DNA of 64,000 bases from an uncultured Collinsella sp. (lineage in GTDB: Bacteria; Actinomycetota; Coriobacteriia; Coriobacteriales; Coriobacteriaceae). Location of the stretch: contig UQHV01000005.1 of assembly GCA_900540895.1 (NCBI GenBank), positions 49,910-113,909 on the forward strand, written 5' to 3'. The stretch's first letter is position 1; every line of letters starts with the position of its first letter. The position numbers and the translations under genes were made by a program. The notes under the pieces were generated by a model that was not told the DNA's origin, ran no database searches, and worked only from the letters and a program-made list of their open reading frames with translations. Below are positions 45,571 to 52,938 of the stretch, one piece after another.

Positions 45571-47307
45571 ATGGCGAACGACAGCAAGACATGGCGGTGC
45601 GGAAAGTACGAGCTCAGCTTTGACCGTCCGCGCATCATGGGCGTCCTCAACGTGACGCCCGATTCGTTTAGCGATGGCGGGGAGCACTTCGACCCCGATG
45701 CCGCCATCGAGTACGGCCTGGCGATGCTCGACGCCGGCGCCGACATCATCGACGTGGGCGGCGAGTCCACGCGCCCTGGTTTTACCCCGGTCAACCCCGA
45801 CGAGGAGGCTCGCCGCGTGCTGCCCGTGGTGCGCGCGCTGGCCAAGGAGGGCGCCATCGTCTCGATCGACACGCGTCATGTGGCGGTTGCCAAGGCGGCC
45901 GTGCGCTGCGGCGCCTCGATCGTCAACGACGTGACGGGCTTCACCGATCCCAAGATGGTCGAGTTTGTTAAGGCGAGTACCTGCGGCGTCATCGTGATGC
46001 ATGCCGGCGAGGTCGCCGCGCCCGCACGCACGCACGCAACGGTGCAGCTCGATACCTCGGCAGCGGCGTTTGTTGCCGAGAAGGCGCGCGAGGCGGCTGC
46101 CGAGGCCGCGCGTGAGGCCGAGAAGCCGGCTCGCCGCCGTCGCGGCAAGTTGCTGGGCGAGCCTAAGCCGGAGGCCAAGCTTCCGGGCGGCGTGGTGCAG
46201 CCCTCGTTGCCGTTTGGCGAACCGGAGCCCACGTCCGAGCCTGCAACCGAGCTGGGGCAGGAGACGCCGGCCGCCGAGCAGGCTGCTGCCGCCGAGACCG
46301 TCGCGCCCGCGCCCGAGGCCACCGAGGCCGCATCGGAGTCCAATGACCGCCTGGCCGCCATGATGCGCCGCAGCGCCCGCCGCGAGGAAGCCTACGTGCC
46401 CACCTCGCAGCTCCGCCGCTTCACCCTGCCCGATTCGGCGCCCATCATGCGCCGCGTTATGGGCTTTCTGTCCGACCAGGCCCGCACACTCATCCATGCC
46501 GGCGTGTCGCGCGACCGCATCTGTATCGATCCTGGCCCGGGCTTTGGTAAGTCGGCTAACGAGGACATCGTCATCCAGCGCGAGACTGCCAAGATGGCGT
46601 CACTGGGCTATCCGCTCATGTGCGCCGTGTCGCGCAAGCGTTTTGTGGGCGCTATCTCGGGCGTGACCGAGGCCGCCGCGCGCGATGCCGCCACGTTTGG
46701 CGTGTGCCTGGGCGCCATCCAGGCCGGTGCCAACATCGTGCGCGTGCACGACGCCGCGGGTTTTGCGCAGTTCCTGAACGGTTACTGGGCCGTCGCCAAG
46801 CCACAGCCGCGCCGCGCGTTTGTGGCCGTGGGCTCCAACCTGGGGCATCGCTGCGACAACATCCGCGCCGCACGCGAGATGATCGCCGAGATTCCACTTA
46901 CCTGCGTGTCCAACTCCTCCAAGATCTACGAGAGCGAGCCGGCCTACGAGACGCGCCAGGACGCGTTTGCCAACGCCGTCATCGAGATCAAGACCGAGCT
47001 GGCGCCGCTGGTGCTGCTCGACGAGCTCATGAAGATTGAGGCCGAGCTGGGGCGCGACCGCTCCAAAAAGGCCAAGGCCAACGGTCCGCGCACCATCGAC
47101 CTGGACCTGCTGTGGATGGACGGTGAGACCCACGGCGGCAAAAAGCTGCGCCTGCCGCATCCGCTGATCGGCGAACGCGATTTTGTGCTGGTGCCGCTCG
47201 AGGACCTGATGCACGACCCGGCGCGGTTCTTCCGCTACAACGGCGTCGAGGTCAAGGAGCCCGAGGACCGCGTGGGCCATATCGTGGGCGAATTGGGGCG
47301 TATGTAG
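45571..47307 (+). CDS. Fused dihydropteroate synthase and HPPK with a large internal insertion
   Basis: 578 residues. The DHPS part starts IMGVLNVTPDSFSDGG with DVGGESTRPG, VSIDTRHV and VIVMHAGE (about 140-146), is interrupted by about 140 Ala/Glu/Pro-rich residues, and resumes near APIMRRVMGFL (about 290) with ICIDPGPGFGKS and AVSRKRF. HPPK begins RRAFVAVGSNLGHR (about 413) with YESEPAY, KANGPRTIDLDLLW and LPHPLIGERDF. The two enzymes are consecutive steps of folate synthesis, so fusion is logical. The insertion is unusual. The ATG at 45571 is six bases after AGGAGG. Confidence 0.93.
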   Translation: MANDSKTWRCGKYELSFDRPRIMGVLNVTPDSFSDGGEHFDPDAAIEYGLAMLDAGADIIDVGGESTRPGFTPVNPDEEARRVLPVVRALAKEGAIVSIDTRHVAVAKAAVRCGASIVNDVTGFTDPKMVEFVKASTCGVIVMHAGEVAAPARTHATVQLDTSAAAFVAEKAREAAAEAAREAEKPARRRRGKLLGEPKPEAKLPGGVVQPSLPFGEPEPTSEPATELGQETPAAEQAAAAETVAPAPEATEAASESNDRLAAMMRRSARREEAYVPTSQLRRFTLPDSAPIMRRVMGFLSDQARTLIHAGVSRDRICIDPGPGFGKSANEDIVIQRETAKMASLGYPLMCAVSRKRFVGAISGVTEAAARDAATFGVCLGAIQAGANIVRVHDAAGFAQFLNGYWAVAKPQPRRAFVAVGSNLGHRCDNIRAAREMIAEIPLTCVSNSSKIYESEPAYETRQDAFANAVIEIKTELAPLVLLDELMKIEAELGRDRSKKAKANGPRTIDLDLLWMDGETHGGKKLRLPHPLIGERDFVLVPLEDLMHDPARFFRYNGVEVKEPEDRVGHIVGELGRM

Positions 47308-48009
47308 ATGATCGAGATGAATGCTGTTGTCGCTGGCACCGAGCTCGACGCGGCGCGCGACGCGGGCCGCGAGGGCATGTCCGCGGGCTGGTGCGCGTGG
47401 AGCGCGGGCGATGCATCGCTGATGTTTTCGCTGGTCGTGCGCCCCGATGTGAACATGCATGCCTTCCACGGCCTGCCGTTTGTGGCGGCTATGGGCATGA
47501 TGGACGCGCTTGTGGGCACGGCTTCGACGCCGGGGTTGGGCCTTGCCGGTAAGGTGGGTATCCAGTGGCCGAGCGATATCGTGTGCGGTGCGCCTGCGTT
47601 TGAGACGTCGCTCGCGCGTGTTGCCGTGAACGGCGGTGCCGGTGCTGCGGGCATGTTCGGTGCCGTGACGGTGGATATTGAGCGTTCGGCGCTGAGCGAG
47701 CTTGGTGTGGACGTGGCTGACGAAGCGCTGGTCGAGACGCTGGCCGCCGCCGTGCTGGCCCGCGTGGACGCCTGGGCGGTTGTTGCCAACACGCCGCAAG
47801 GCGCCGCAGGGCCGCTGGCTCCCGTGCTGGGCGAGTACTTCGACATGGTGCCGCTGCTGGGCCGCCAGGTTGCGGCGGTGTCTCCCAACGGCTTGCCGCT
47901 TGCGGTCGGTGTGTTTGCGGGCCTGGACATCTGGGGCCGCGCGACCATCAGGACCGATGCCGGCGAGCAGGAGTTTCCGCCCGAGGCCGTACGAATTCGC
48001 GGGCTGTAA
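47308..48009 (+). CDS. Biotin-protein-ligase-like protein, degenerate
   Basis: 233 residues. IQWPSDIV resembles the KWPNDL motif of BirA/LplA-type ligases, and the C-terminal GLDIWGRATIRTDAGEQ resembles the BirA SH3-like domain. The glycine/arginine-rich GRGRRGR loop is absent (GMSAGWCAW in its place) and the lysine usually following in KxAGIL is not seen. No DNA-binding domain. It begins directly after the folPK stop, so it is co-transcribed. It may be a divergent ligase or an inactive relative. Confidence 0.6.
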   Translation: MIEMNAVVAGTELDAARDAGREGMSAGWCAWSAGDASLMFSLVVRPDVNMHAFHGLPFVAAMGMMDALVGTASTPGLGLAGKVGIQWPSDIVCGAPAFETSLARVAVNGGAGAAGMFGAVTVDIERSALSELGVDVADEALVETLAAAVLARVDAWAVVANTPQGAAGPLAPVLGEYFDMVPLLGRQVAAVSPNGLPLAVGVFAGLDIWGRATIRTDAGEQEFPPEAVRIRGL

Positions 48010-48102
48010 CGCGAGGCGCCCGCGCTCAAAGATAACGATGACAACGGAAGCTCTCCTCGGCTTGCACCGGGGAGGGCTTTGCGTGACTGCGGGGTGGCAC
48101 CT

Positions 48103-48153
48103 CGGTCCTATTCCTCAAAACTGAAAAATTTTCGTTTTTGAGGAATAGGACCG
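48103..48153. repeat. Inverted repeat between convergent genes
   Basis: CGGTCCTATTCCTCAAAA (48103-48120) is mirrored by TTTTGAGGAATAGGACCG (48136-48153), perfect 18-bp arms. Just upstream CTCTCCTCGG/CCGGGGAGGG with TTT (48050-48080) is a likely terminator of the BirA-like gene. The remaining 48010-48204 holds no gene. Confidence 0.75.
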
Positions 48154-48204
48154 ATGCATTGCTTAGTCCGCCGCTCGCGCCCGTGCTCGACTTAAGCCCC
48201 TGCT

Positions 48205-48978
48205 CTATCCCAGCTCCTGCATGCGGCGGTAGATTTCGCAGATACCCTTGATGGTGAGCTGTCCGTCGACCACGTCGAAGGCATCGGTCGAATCGGCGAC
48301 GATGCTGGCGAGACCGCCCGTGGCGATAACGGTGGCATCCTCGCGGCCCAGCTCGCGCTTCATGCGCGCGACCAGGCCCTCAGCCATGGCGGCGGCGCCC
48401 GTTACGGCGCCGACCTTGATGCACTCCTCGGTATCGCGGCCGATGGCGTGCTCGGGCGCCTCGAGCGGCACGCTGGCGAGCTTGGCGGCACGGGCGGCAA
48501 GCGCGTCCATGGAGATGCGAATGCCTGGCGCGATCGCTCCGCCAATGTAATAACCGTCCTCATCGATGACGTCGATATTGGTCGCGGTGCCAAAGTCCAC
48601 CACGATCGCCGGCGCGCCATAGAAGGTCTCGGCAGCGACGGCGTTGGCGATGCGGTCGGCACCAACGGCCTGGGGGCGCGCCGCCCGCAGCTTGGTTACG
48701 GCGGCCGTCTGCGGCCCGATGACGATGGCGTCCGCGGCAATGCGGTCGGCCACGGCGTGCCACTCGCGCGAGAGCTGCGGCACCACGCCCGCAAAGGCGA
48801 TCGCGTCGACCGCATCGAGCGAAAGGCCGTACATCTTAAAGAAACCCATCAGGCGCACATGGATCTCGTCGGCGGTATAGGAGCGGTCGGTGGGCATGCG
48901 CCACGACTGCACCAGCTCGTCTCCGTCAAACAGGCCCATGGCCGTCTGCGTGTTTCCCATATCGATAGCGAGCAGCAT
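48205..48978 (-). CDS. coaX: Type III pantothenate kinase
   Basis: First step of coenzyme A synthesis, phosphorylating pantothenate. 257 residues. MLLAIDMGNTQTAMGLF (phosphate loop), AVGADRIANAVAAE, AIVVDFGTATNIDVID and GGAIAPGIRISMDAL are CoaX signatures of the ASKHA fold. The ATG at 48978 follows GGGAGTAG; seven upstream codons from 48999 are not conserved. It is divergent from the tRNA. Confidence 0.94.
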   Translation of the reverse strand: MLLAIDMGNTQTAMGLFDGDELVQSWRMPTDRSYTADEIHVRLMGFFKMYGLSLDAVDAIAFAGVVPQLSREWHAVADRIAADAIVIGPQTAAVTKLRAARPQAVGADRIANAVAAETFYGAPAIVVDFGTATNIDVIDEDGYYIGGAIAPGIRISMDALAARAAKLASVPLEAPEHAIGRDTEECIKVGAVTGAAAMAEGLVARMKRELGREDATVIATGGLASIVADSTDAFDVVDGQLTIKGICEIYRRMQELG

Positions 48979-49113
48979 GTCTACTCCCGGTGTCGGCATA
49001 AAAGGACGCGCACCATTGTATACGTGCCGTCGACGGCGCTCGGCTGCGATTCGTTTACGGTGATAGGGCTGAGGGGTTTAAATATGAAGGAATTATGCTC
49101 TACGAGATTTTCC

Positions 49114-49142
49114 TTGCCGTTTACCGAACTCCCGCGTAATAT
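49114..49142 (+). promoter_or_regulatory. tRNA-fMet promoter
   Basis: TTGCCG (49114-49119) and TAATAT (49137-49142) with 17-bp spacing, about 30 bp before the tRNA 5' end. Confidence 0.65.
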
Positions 49143-49173
49143 TCTTACTTGCGCACATGAAGCGCCCAGACAT

Positions 49174-49250
49174 TGCGGGGTGGAGCAGTCTGGTAGCTCG
49201 CCGGGCTCATAACCCGGAGGTCGTAGGTTCAAATCCTGCCCCCGCGACCA
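49174..49250 (+). tRNA. Initiator tRNA-Met (CAT)
   Basis: 77 nt with encoded CCA. The anticodon arm CCGGG-CTCATAA-CCCGG has the three consecutive G:C pairs that mark initiator tRNA. The D arm GGAGCAG...TAGCTC and the T arm GGTTCAAATCC are standard. Position 1 (T) faces G72, leaving only a wobble at the acceptor end, in keeping with the weak 1-72 pair of initiators. Its 3' part (from 49206) is the left attachment site of the element that follows. Confidence 0.95.
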
Positions 49251-49259
49251 AGAACTTTT

Positions 49260-49300
49260 AGCAGCTCAAAGGCATTGTTCCTCTGGGCTGCTTTCTTTTA
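49260..49300 (+). terminator. Terminator supplied by the element for the tRNA
   Basis: AGCAGC (49260-49265) pairs with GCTGCT (49287-49292), with AAGG/CCT pairing inside, then TTCTTTTA. It begins three bases after the att core and replaces the original tRNA terminator, which now lies at 54397-54426. Confidence 0.7.
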
Positions 49301-49310
49301 TATCTCATAT

Positions 49311-49341
49311 TTGTAGCAGCGTTATAGCAGGCTTTGTAGCA
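49311..49341. promoter_or_regulatory. Integrase arm-type repeats, left end
   Basis: TTGTAGCAG (49311), TTATAGCAG (49322) and TTTGTAGCA (49333) at about 11-bp spacing inside the left end. Matching repeats lie at the right end (54170-54201) and two more at 49797 and 49808. Probably binding sites for the N-terminal domain of the tyrosine integrase. The rest of the 572-bp gap 49251-49822 has a C8-9 tract (about 49408-49416) and no supported gene. Confidence 0.6.
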
Positions 49342-49724
49342 AATGACACTGCAAACTAAACTCAATTCGAGCCGCGCTAATAGTTCGCTAGTTTGCTACT
49401 GGGGTATCCCCCCCCCATGTTCAAGTAGGGCTATAGCCATAGGGCACCAATGACGGGAGATAAATTACTGCGTGTTAGGGTTTTTCAGACGGGGGTGGTC
49501 TTCTTTTAGAAGAATAAGACCGATATATTTAGAAACTTTAACCTTTACGCCGAGTTGGGGGTATTTCGCCCGTCTTTTAATTAAAAGCGCCAACTTGGTT
49601 AAAGCCCGCCGCCCGCTATTGCTGTTTTGCGGCTCTGTGGTGGCATTGTAAGCGGCTTTCTTGCCCCTGCCGCTTATTGGGTACGTGCGAATTGGTCAAA
49701 GCGGCAAATATCGCCATACAACAA

Positions 49725-49768
49725 CGAAAAAGAGCGCCCGCCAACTGAATGGCAAGCGCTCTTTTTCG
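49725..49768. terminator. Terminator of the resolvase gene
   Basis: CGAAAAAGAGCG and CGCTCTTTTTCG, perfect 12-bp arms with T runs on both strands, downstream of the minus-strand resolvase. Confidence 0.85.
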
Positions 49769-49822
49769 TTAGCCTGTTCGGCTATGGGCGAATTGATTGT
49801 AGCAGCGTTGTAGCAGGCGGTG

Positions 49823-50383
49823 CTATCGCTCGATGCCCTTTTTCTTGAGTTCCCTATAAAGCGGAGCACGGCTTACGCCTGTGCGCTCGCATATCTCCTT
49901 AACAGAAATGCCGCCGTCTTTGTATAGCCTTATGGCGGTATCCATCTTGTCGGGGTCTGTGGCGGGTCTGCCAAACTGCCGCCCGCGTGCTTTTGCCGCT
50001 GCGATGCCCTCTGCTTGTCTTTCCTTAATCAATTCGCGCTCAAACTGTGCCATAGCCGCGCACATTGCAAAGAAGAAACGCCCTTGTGGGGTGCTGGTAT
50101 CGGTGCCCTCTTTGATGGATACAAGCGAAACGCCGTTTTCCTCAAAGCGCTCGGCAAGATTGAATAGCTGCTTACTGCTTCGCGCCAAGCGGTCATAGCT
50201 GCAAACTACAACAGTATCGCCGCTCCTTAACTGTCCAAGCATTTTGTCGAGTTCGGGGCGACTTTCTTTAACGCCGCTGATTTTGTCGCTAAAAATCTTA
50301 TCAACGCCACGTTTAGCCAACTGGTCTAGTTGTCGGTCTAGGTTCTGCTCTTTGGTGCTAACGCGTGCATATCCAAATATCAT
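49823..50383 (-). CDS. Serine recombinase, resolvase/invertase family
   Basis: 186 residues. The N-terminal catalytic domain begins IFGYARVSTKEQNLDRQLDQL with the nucleophile Ser (about residue 9) and has VVVCSYDRLARSSKQLF (Arg motif). GRFFFAMCAAMAQFERELIKERQAEG is the long E helix, then a C-terminal HTH (ISVKEICERTGVSRAPLYREL). Likely resolves multimers or inverts DNA within the element. The ATG follows GGGGGCAAG. Three 12-bp tandem repeats lie about 55 bp upstream. Confidence 0.93.
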   Translation of the reverse strand: MIFGYARVSTKEQNLDRQLDQLAKRGVDKIFSDKISGVKESRPELDKMLGQLRSGDTVVVCSYDRLARSSKQLFNLAERFEENGVSLVSIKEGTDTSTPQGRFFFAMCAAMAQFERELIKERQAEGIAAAKARGRQFGRPATDPDKMDTAIRLYKDGGISVKEICERTGVSRAPLYRELKKKGIER

Positions 50384-50438
50384 TACTTGCCCCCTTTGTA
50401 GGTGTATCTAAAAGTCTATAGCATTTCGGGACAATAAT

Positions 50439-50474
50439 AAAGAGACAGTTAAAGAGACGGTTAAAGTGTCTGTT
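50439..50474. repeat. Three tandem 12-bp repeats upstream of the resolvase
   Basis: AAAGAGACAGTT, AAAGAGACGGTT and AAAGTGTCTGTT follow one another exactly, and the inverted form GTCTCTTAAC occurs at 50504-50513. Candidate resolvase binding (res) sites or a promoter operator. Nothing else is seen in 50384-50666. Confidence 0.6.
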
Positions 50475-50666
50475 TTCTGCTTCGTTCTCGGTTGCTTATC
50501 GCCGTCTCTTAACGTGTGCTTTTGGGACGCGCTCAAATGCCAACGTCTTTGTTGCTATATTGCCAAACAGCCGCTGATACGCTGATAAACTCGAACGGTG
50601 TTTGCGGTCGCATAGGGCTATAACGAATCGCACGCCGCCCGCCGCGCCCGTGTTTCCCGTCATGGT

Positions 50667-51419
50667 CTATTGCTTTCGCGCTTCATCTAAAACACTGAAA
50701 GAATCAAGCAGCTGTTCCTTGGCATGGTTGAGCGATGCAATGCAAGCGTTAATCTGCTCTATAGCTGGTTCGCCCGTTGGCGTGTCCTCAAGCGCTATCG
50801 CCGCCGCTTCTTTAATCGCCCGTTCGAGATTTGGCGCATATAGCAGACCGAATCGCTCGCGGTCGTTTAGCTTTCCGACAATTCCAATGAGATAGCATTT
50901 CAATTCAAGCTCTTGTGCCTGTCTATAGAATTGATAAGGCGTATTGAAGTTCTCACGCGTCCACCCTGCCAACGCTTCACCTACAGATTCGCCATGCCTG
51001 TATTCGATATTCCAAACGTCCAGAAATGGCGAACTTGAATTATCAAGCTCATGCAGTATGAGGGCGCGTTCCTTTCCATTGCATAGCAAGGGGTTGTTAT
51101 AAACGCGTTTGCAAATCCCTATGTCGATGCTTAAGGCGTCTGCAAGCTCTGTCGCGTCGCCTATGTCGAGCGCTTCGAGGATTTGGCAAAACTGGGTATT
51201 TGCGTTCTGCGTGTGTCTCTCGTCTTGGTGTAACGGTTCGCATAAATCTAAATCGCTTGGCAAGCGTGCCAAATCATTAAAGGCTTGATTTGCAAGGCTC
51301 ATTTCCTCCCGAAAGCACGTCTCGCACGTGCTGAAAGCATCAAAACATGATTCGCGCTCATCGTTTCGGTTGTTGATTGAACATTGCATGATTGAATCGT
51401 CAAGTAGGCTTTTGTTCAT
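50667..51419 (-). CDS. Unknown protein of the integrative element
   Basis: 250 residues, acidic, no membrane segment and no family recognised. It is rich in Leu, Glu and Asn, with several Cys near the N-terminus (CSINNRNDERESC, STCETC) and predicted helices throughout. The ATG at 51419 follows GGAGCG; a TTG at 51434 is also in frame. It lies 23 bp after the replication-like gene and is probably co-transcribed with it and the excisionase. Confidence 0.7.
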   Translation of the reverse strand: MNKSLLDDSIMQCSINNRNDERESCFDAFSTCETCFREEMSLANQAFNDLARLPSDLDLCEPLHQDERHTQNANTQFCQILEALDIGDATELADALSIDIGICKRVYNNPLLCNGKERALILHELDNSSSPFLDVWNIEYRHGESVGEALAGWTRENFNTPYQFYRQAQELELKCYLIGIVGKLNDRERFGLLYAPNLERAIKEAAAIALEDTPTGEPAIEQINACIASLNHAKEQLLDSFSVLDEARKQ

Positions 51420-51442
51420 TTCGAATCGCTCCAATTATTTAT

Positions 51443-51874
51443 TTAACGTTGGCGGTTACGCGCTGCCGTCCTACCGCCTTTGCTGCCGTTCAATCGGGCT
51501 TTGCCTATAGCAAGCGCCGATTCGTCAACAAGTGGCATACCACGCCGCCCGCCGCTGCCGACAGTTACAAGTTCAAGGTCTATTAGCGTTGCTATAAAGG
51601 CTTCGTATTCCTCGGGGCAGTTGAAGTGCAAACCGAGCTGAAAGCCCCTATAACCCTGTTCACCCTCGCGCGGTATGGCGTGTGTGGTCGTATTCGAAAG
51701 CAGTTCAACAAGCCGCCAATAACGCCCGTAGGACTCCATTCCACCGACTGAAATAAGTTGATTAAGATAGGGGTTCCCAGCGTTAGCGGCTTCGTGCTTA
51801 ACCCATGATATGGGGCAGTTGGAAAGTGCCCGCGCCGCACATGCTTCACCTGCTTTGTCAAGTTCATCGCCCAT
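51443..51874 (-). CDS. Unknown protein, possible replication-initiation N-terminal domain
   Basis: 143 residues. ISWVKHEAANAGNPYLNQLISVGGMESYGRYWRLVELL recalls the Lin1244/DUF4373-type domain found at the start of phage and island replication proteins (pattern D/N...L...G..GYG.Y..L.E.L). The basic tail NGSKGGRTAARNRQR may bind nucleic acid. If correct, it is a short version lacking the usual C-terminal part. It starts 12 bp after the excisionase stop. Confidence 0.55.
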   Translation of the reverse strand: MGDELDKAGEACAARALSNCPISWVKHEAANAGNPYLNQLISVGGMESYGRYWRLVELLSNTTTHAIPREGEQGYRGFQLGLHFNCPEEYEAFIATLIDLELVTVGSGGRRGMPLVDESALAIGKARLNGSKGGRTAARNRQR

Positions 51875-51886
51875 AGCCGCCGCCCG

Positions 51887-52093
51887 TTATAAACCGAAAT
51901 ATCGGCACACTTGGTCGCGGTTAAGACGAATCATATTTCCGCGAATCCTTACCGCCGACAGCTGCCCATCTTTAACAAGGTTGTAAACAGTGCCCTTTGA
52001 GATTTGCAAGCAGTCTGCCACCTGCTTAACGGTTACAAGCTCTTGAAGGTCTTTTAAGTTGCGCGGTGCTTCTTGCCGCTCGGTGCTTTTCAT
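51887..52093 (-). CDS. Excisionase-like helix-turn-helix protein
   Basis: 68 residues. LVTVKQVADCLQISKGTVYNLVKDGQLSAVRIRGNMIRLNRDQVCRYF is the MerR-like HTH_17 'excisionase' domain that bends DNA at att sites or represses. The ATG at 52093 is six bases after AAAGGGG; a longer frame to 52186 has no such site. As first gene of the minus-strand unit it may control excision and downstream genes. Confidence 0.85.
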   Translation of the reverse strand: MKSTERQEAPRNLKDLQELVTVKQVADCLQISKGTVYNLVKDGQLSAVRIRGNMIRLNRDQVCRYFGL

Positions 52094-52152
52094 TAGTGCC
52101 CCTTTCAACGTGCCGAGTTGGACGAATCGCGATTCGATGGGGCTATATAAAC

Positions 52153-52281
52153 ATGAAAGCGTTCTATGTGCTTCTAGCAAACGCATACGCCAATAGGCAA
52201 TTTAATAAGCTATATCATTCAGAAAAGATTGAATCAGCAGCGGACGTGATTAAAAGAGACTCGCCAAAACGTAATATGTGA
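52153..52281 (+). CDS. Possible 42-residue small protein
   Basis: Begins MKAFYVLLANAYANRQFNKL and ends in a Lys/Arg-rich tail. Divergent from the excisionase gene, with GGGGC about ten bases upstream of the ATG. Composition is protein-like, but the frame is short and may be chance. Confidence 0.25.
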   Translation: MKAFYVLLANAYANRQFNKLYHSEKIESAADVIKRDSPKRNM

Positions 52282-52311
52282 CCTCGAGTAATTACTAAAG
52301 CGATGGTTTTA

Positions 52312-52456
52312 GGTTGGGTTAACCCTTAAAGGTTGGTTTACCAGCGCTTTTTAATTAACGCTAAAGTGTGTAAATGAGTTTTTGATTAACATATGGACTT
52401 CATAACTCGGTGCGTTAAAACAAGTTTTCAACAGGTTTTCAACCAGTTTTTAACAG
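52312..52456. repeat. Palindrome and iteron-like repeats in the element's non-coding region
   Basis: A GGGTTAACCC palindrome (52316-52325), then three imperfect 11-bp tandem repeats AGTTTTCAACA, GGTTTTCAACC, AGTTTTTAACA (52423-52455). The 577-bp gap 52093-52670 has no firm gene. Its AT-richness and repeats could mark an origin or regulatory region. Confidence 0.5.
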
Positions 52457-52490
52457 TGCTTGCCGTCTTCTTTTCTTCTAATAAAGTTGC

Positions 52491-52539
52491 ACGCCCGCCG
52501 CGCTCGCGCTTGCTCCTAAAGGCGCAAGCGTGGCGGGCT
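52491..52539. repeat. GC-rich hairpin
   Basis: GCCCGCCGCGCTCGCGCTTGC and GCGCAAGCGTGGCGGGC pair with small bulges around TCCTAAAG. Unlike its AT-rich surroundings; no T run. Confidence 0.5.
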
Positions 52540-52576
52540 GCTGTTATCTAGTCTTATCTGTTCTTATCTGTATTGG

Positions 52577-52647
52577 CACCCTATAGGGTCGCTATACAAA
52601 GAGTAAAGCCACCCTATAGGGTTGCCCTATCGGGCGTATAGGGTGGC
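52577..52647 (-). terminator. Repeats CACCCTATAGGG and hairpin downstream of the 73-residue gene
   Basis: GCCACCCTATA (52608-52618) pairs with TATAGGGTGGC (52637-52647). Another CACCCTATAGGG lies at 52577. On the minus strand the stem is followed by TTTACTCTTTG, so it may end the 52891-52670 gene. The repeated motif may also be a protein site. Confidence 0.5.
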
Positions 52648-52669
52648 TAGGTTTTAGTTGTATGGGCGT

Positions 52670-52891
52670 TTATTTATCGGTGTTGAAGATTGTATTTTCT
52701 AGCTTGTATGTTGCGGCTTCAATAACAGTGCCCAACGTATAGTAAGCATCGCCAATATGCTTGTATGGGCTAACGCCCGTATCGGCTGAATCCGCAAGCA
52801 TTTTAAGCAGACACGCTGTGCCGTTTAAGGCTGAAATAGCATCCTCTGGCTCATCGTTGAACGTTATCAGTGCGTTGCTCTGTTTATCCAT
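52670..52891 (-). CDS. Unknown 73-residue protein
   Basis: Acidic and probably helical, starting MDKQSNALITFNDEPEDAIS with a central segment ALNGTACLLKMLADSADTGV. No family recognised; the size and character recall small phage or plasmid helper proteins. AAAGGA lies ten bases before the ATG. It directly follows the integrase (47 bp), same strand. Confidence 0.6.
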   Translation of the reverse strand: MDKQSNALITFNDEPEDAISALNGTACLLKMLADSADTGVSPYKHIGDAYYTLGTVIEAATYKLENTIFNTDK

Positions 52892-52938
52892 GTTTCCATG
52901 TCCTTTCTAAGTATGAAAACTACTTACCTGTTCGTTGG

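Noticed and set aside
49627..49848. A 73-codon plus-strand frame in the element
   Set aside because: It crosses the resolvase terminator and overlaps the resolvase 3' end on the other strand. No start signal.
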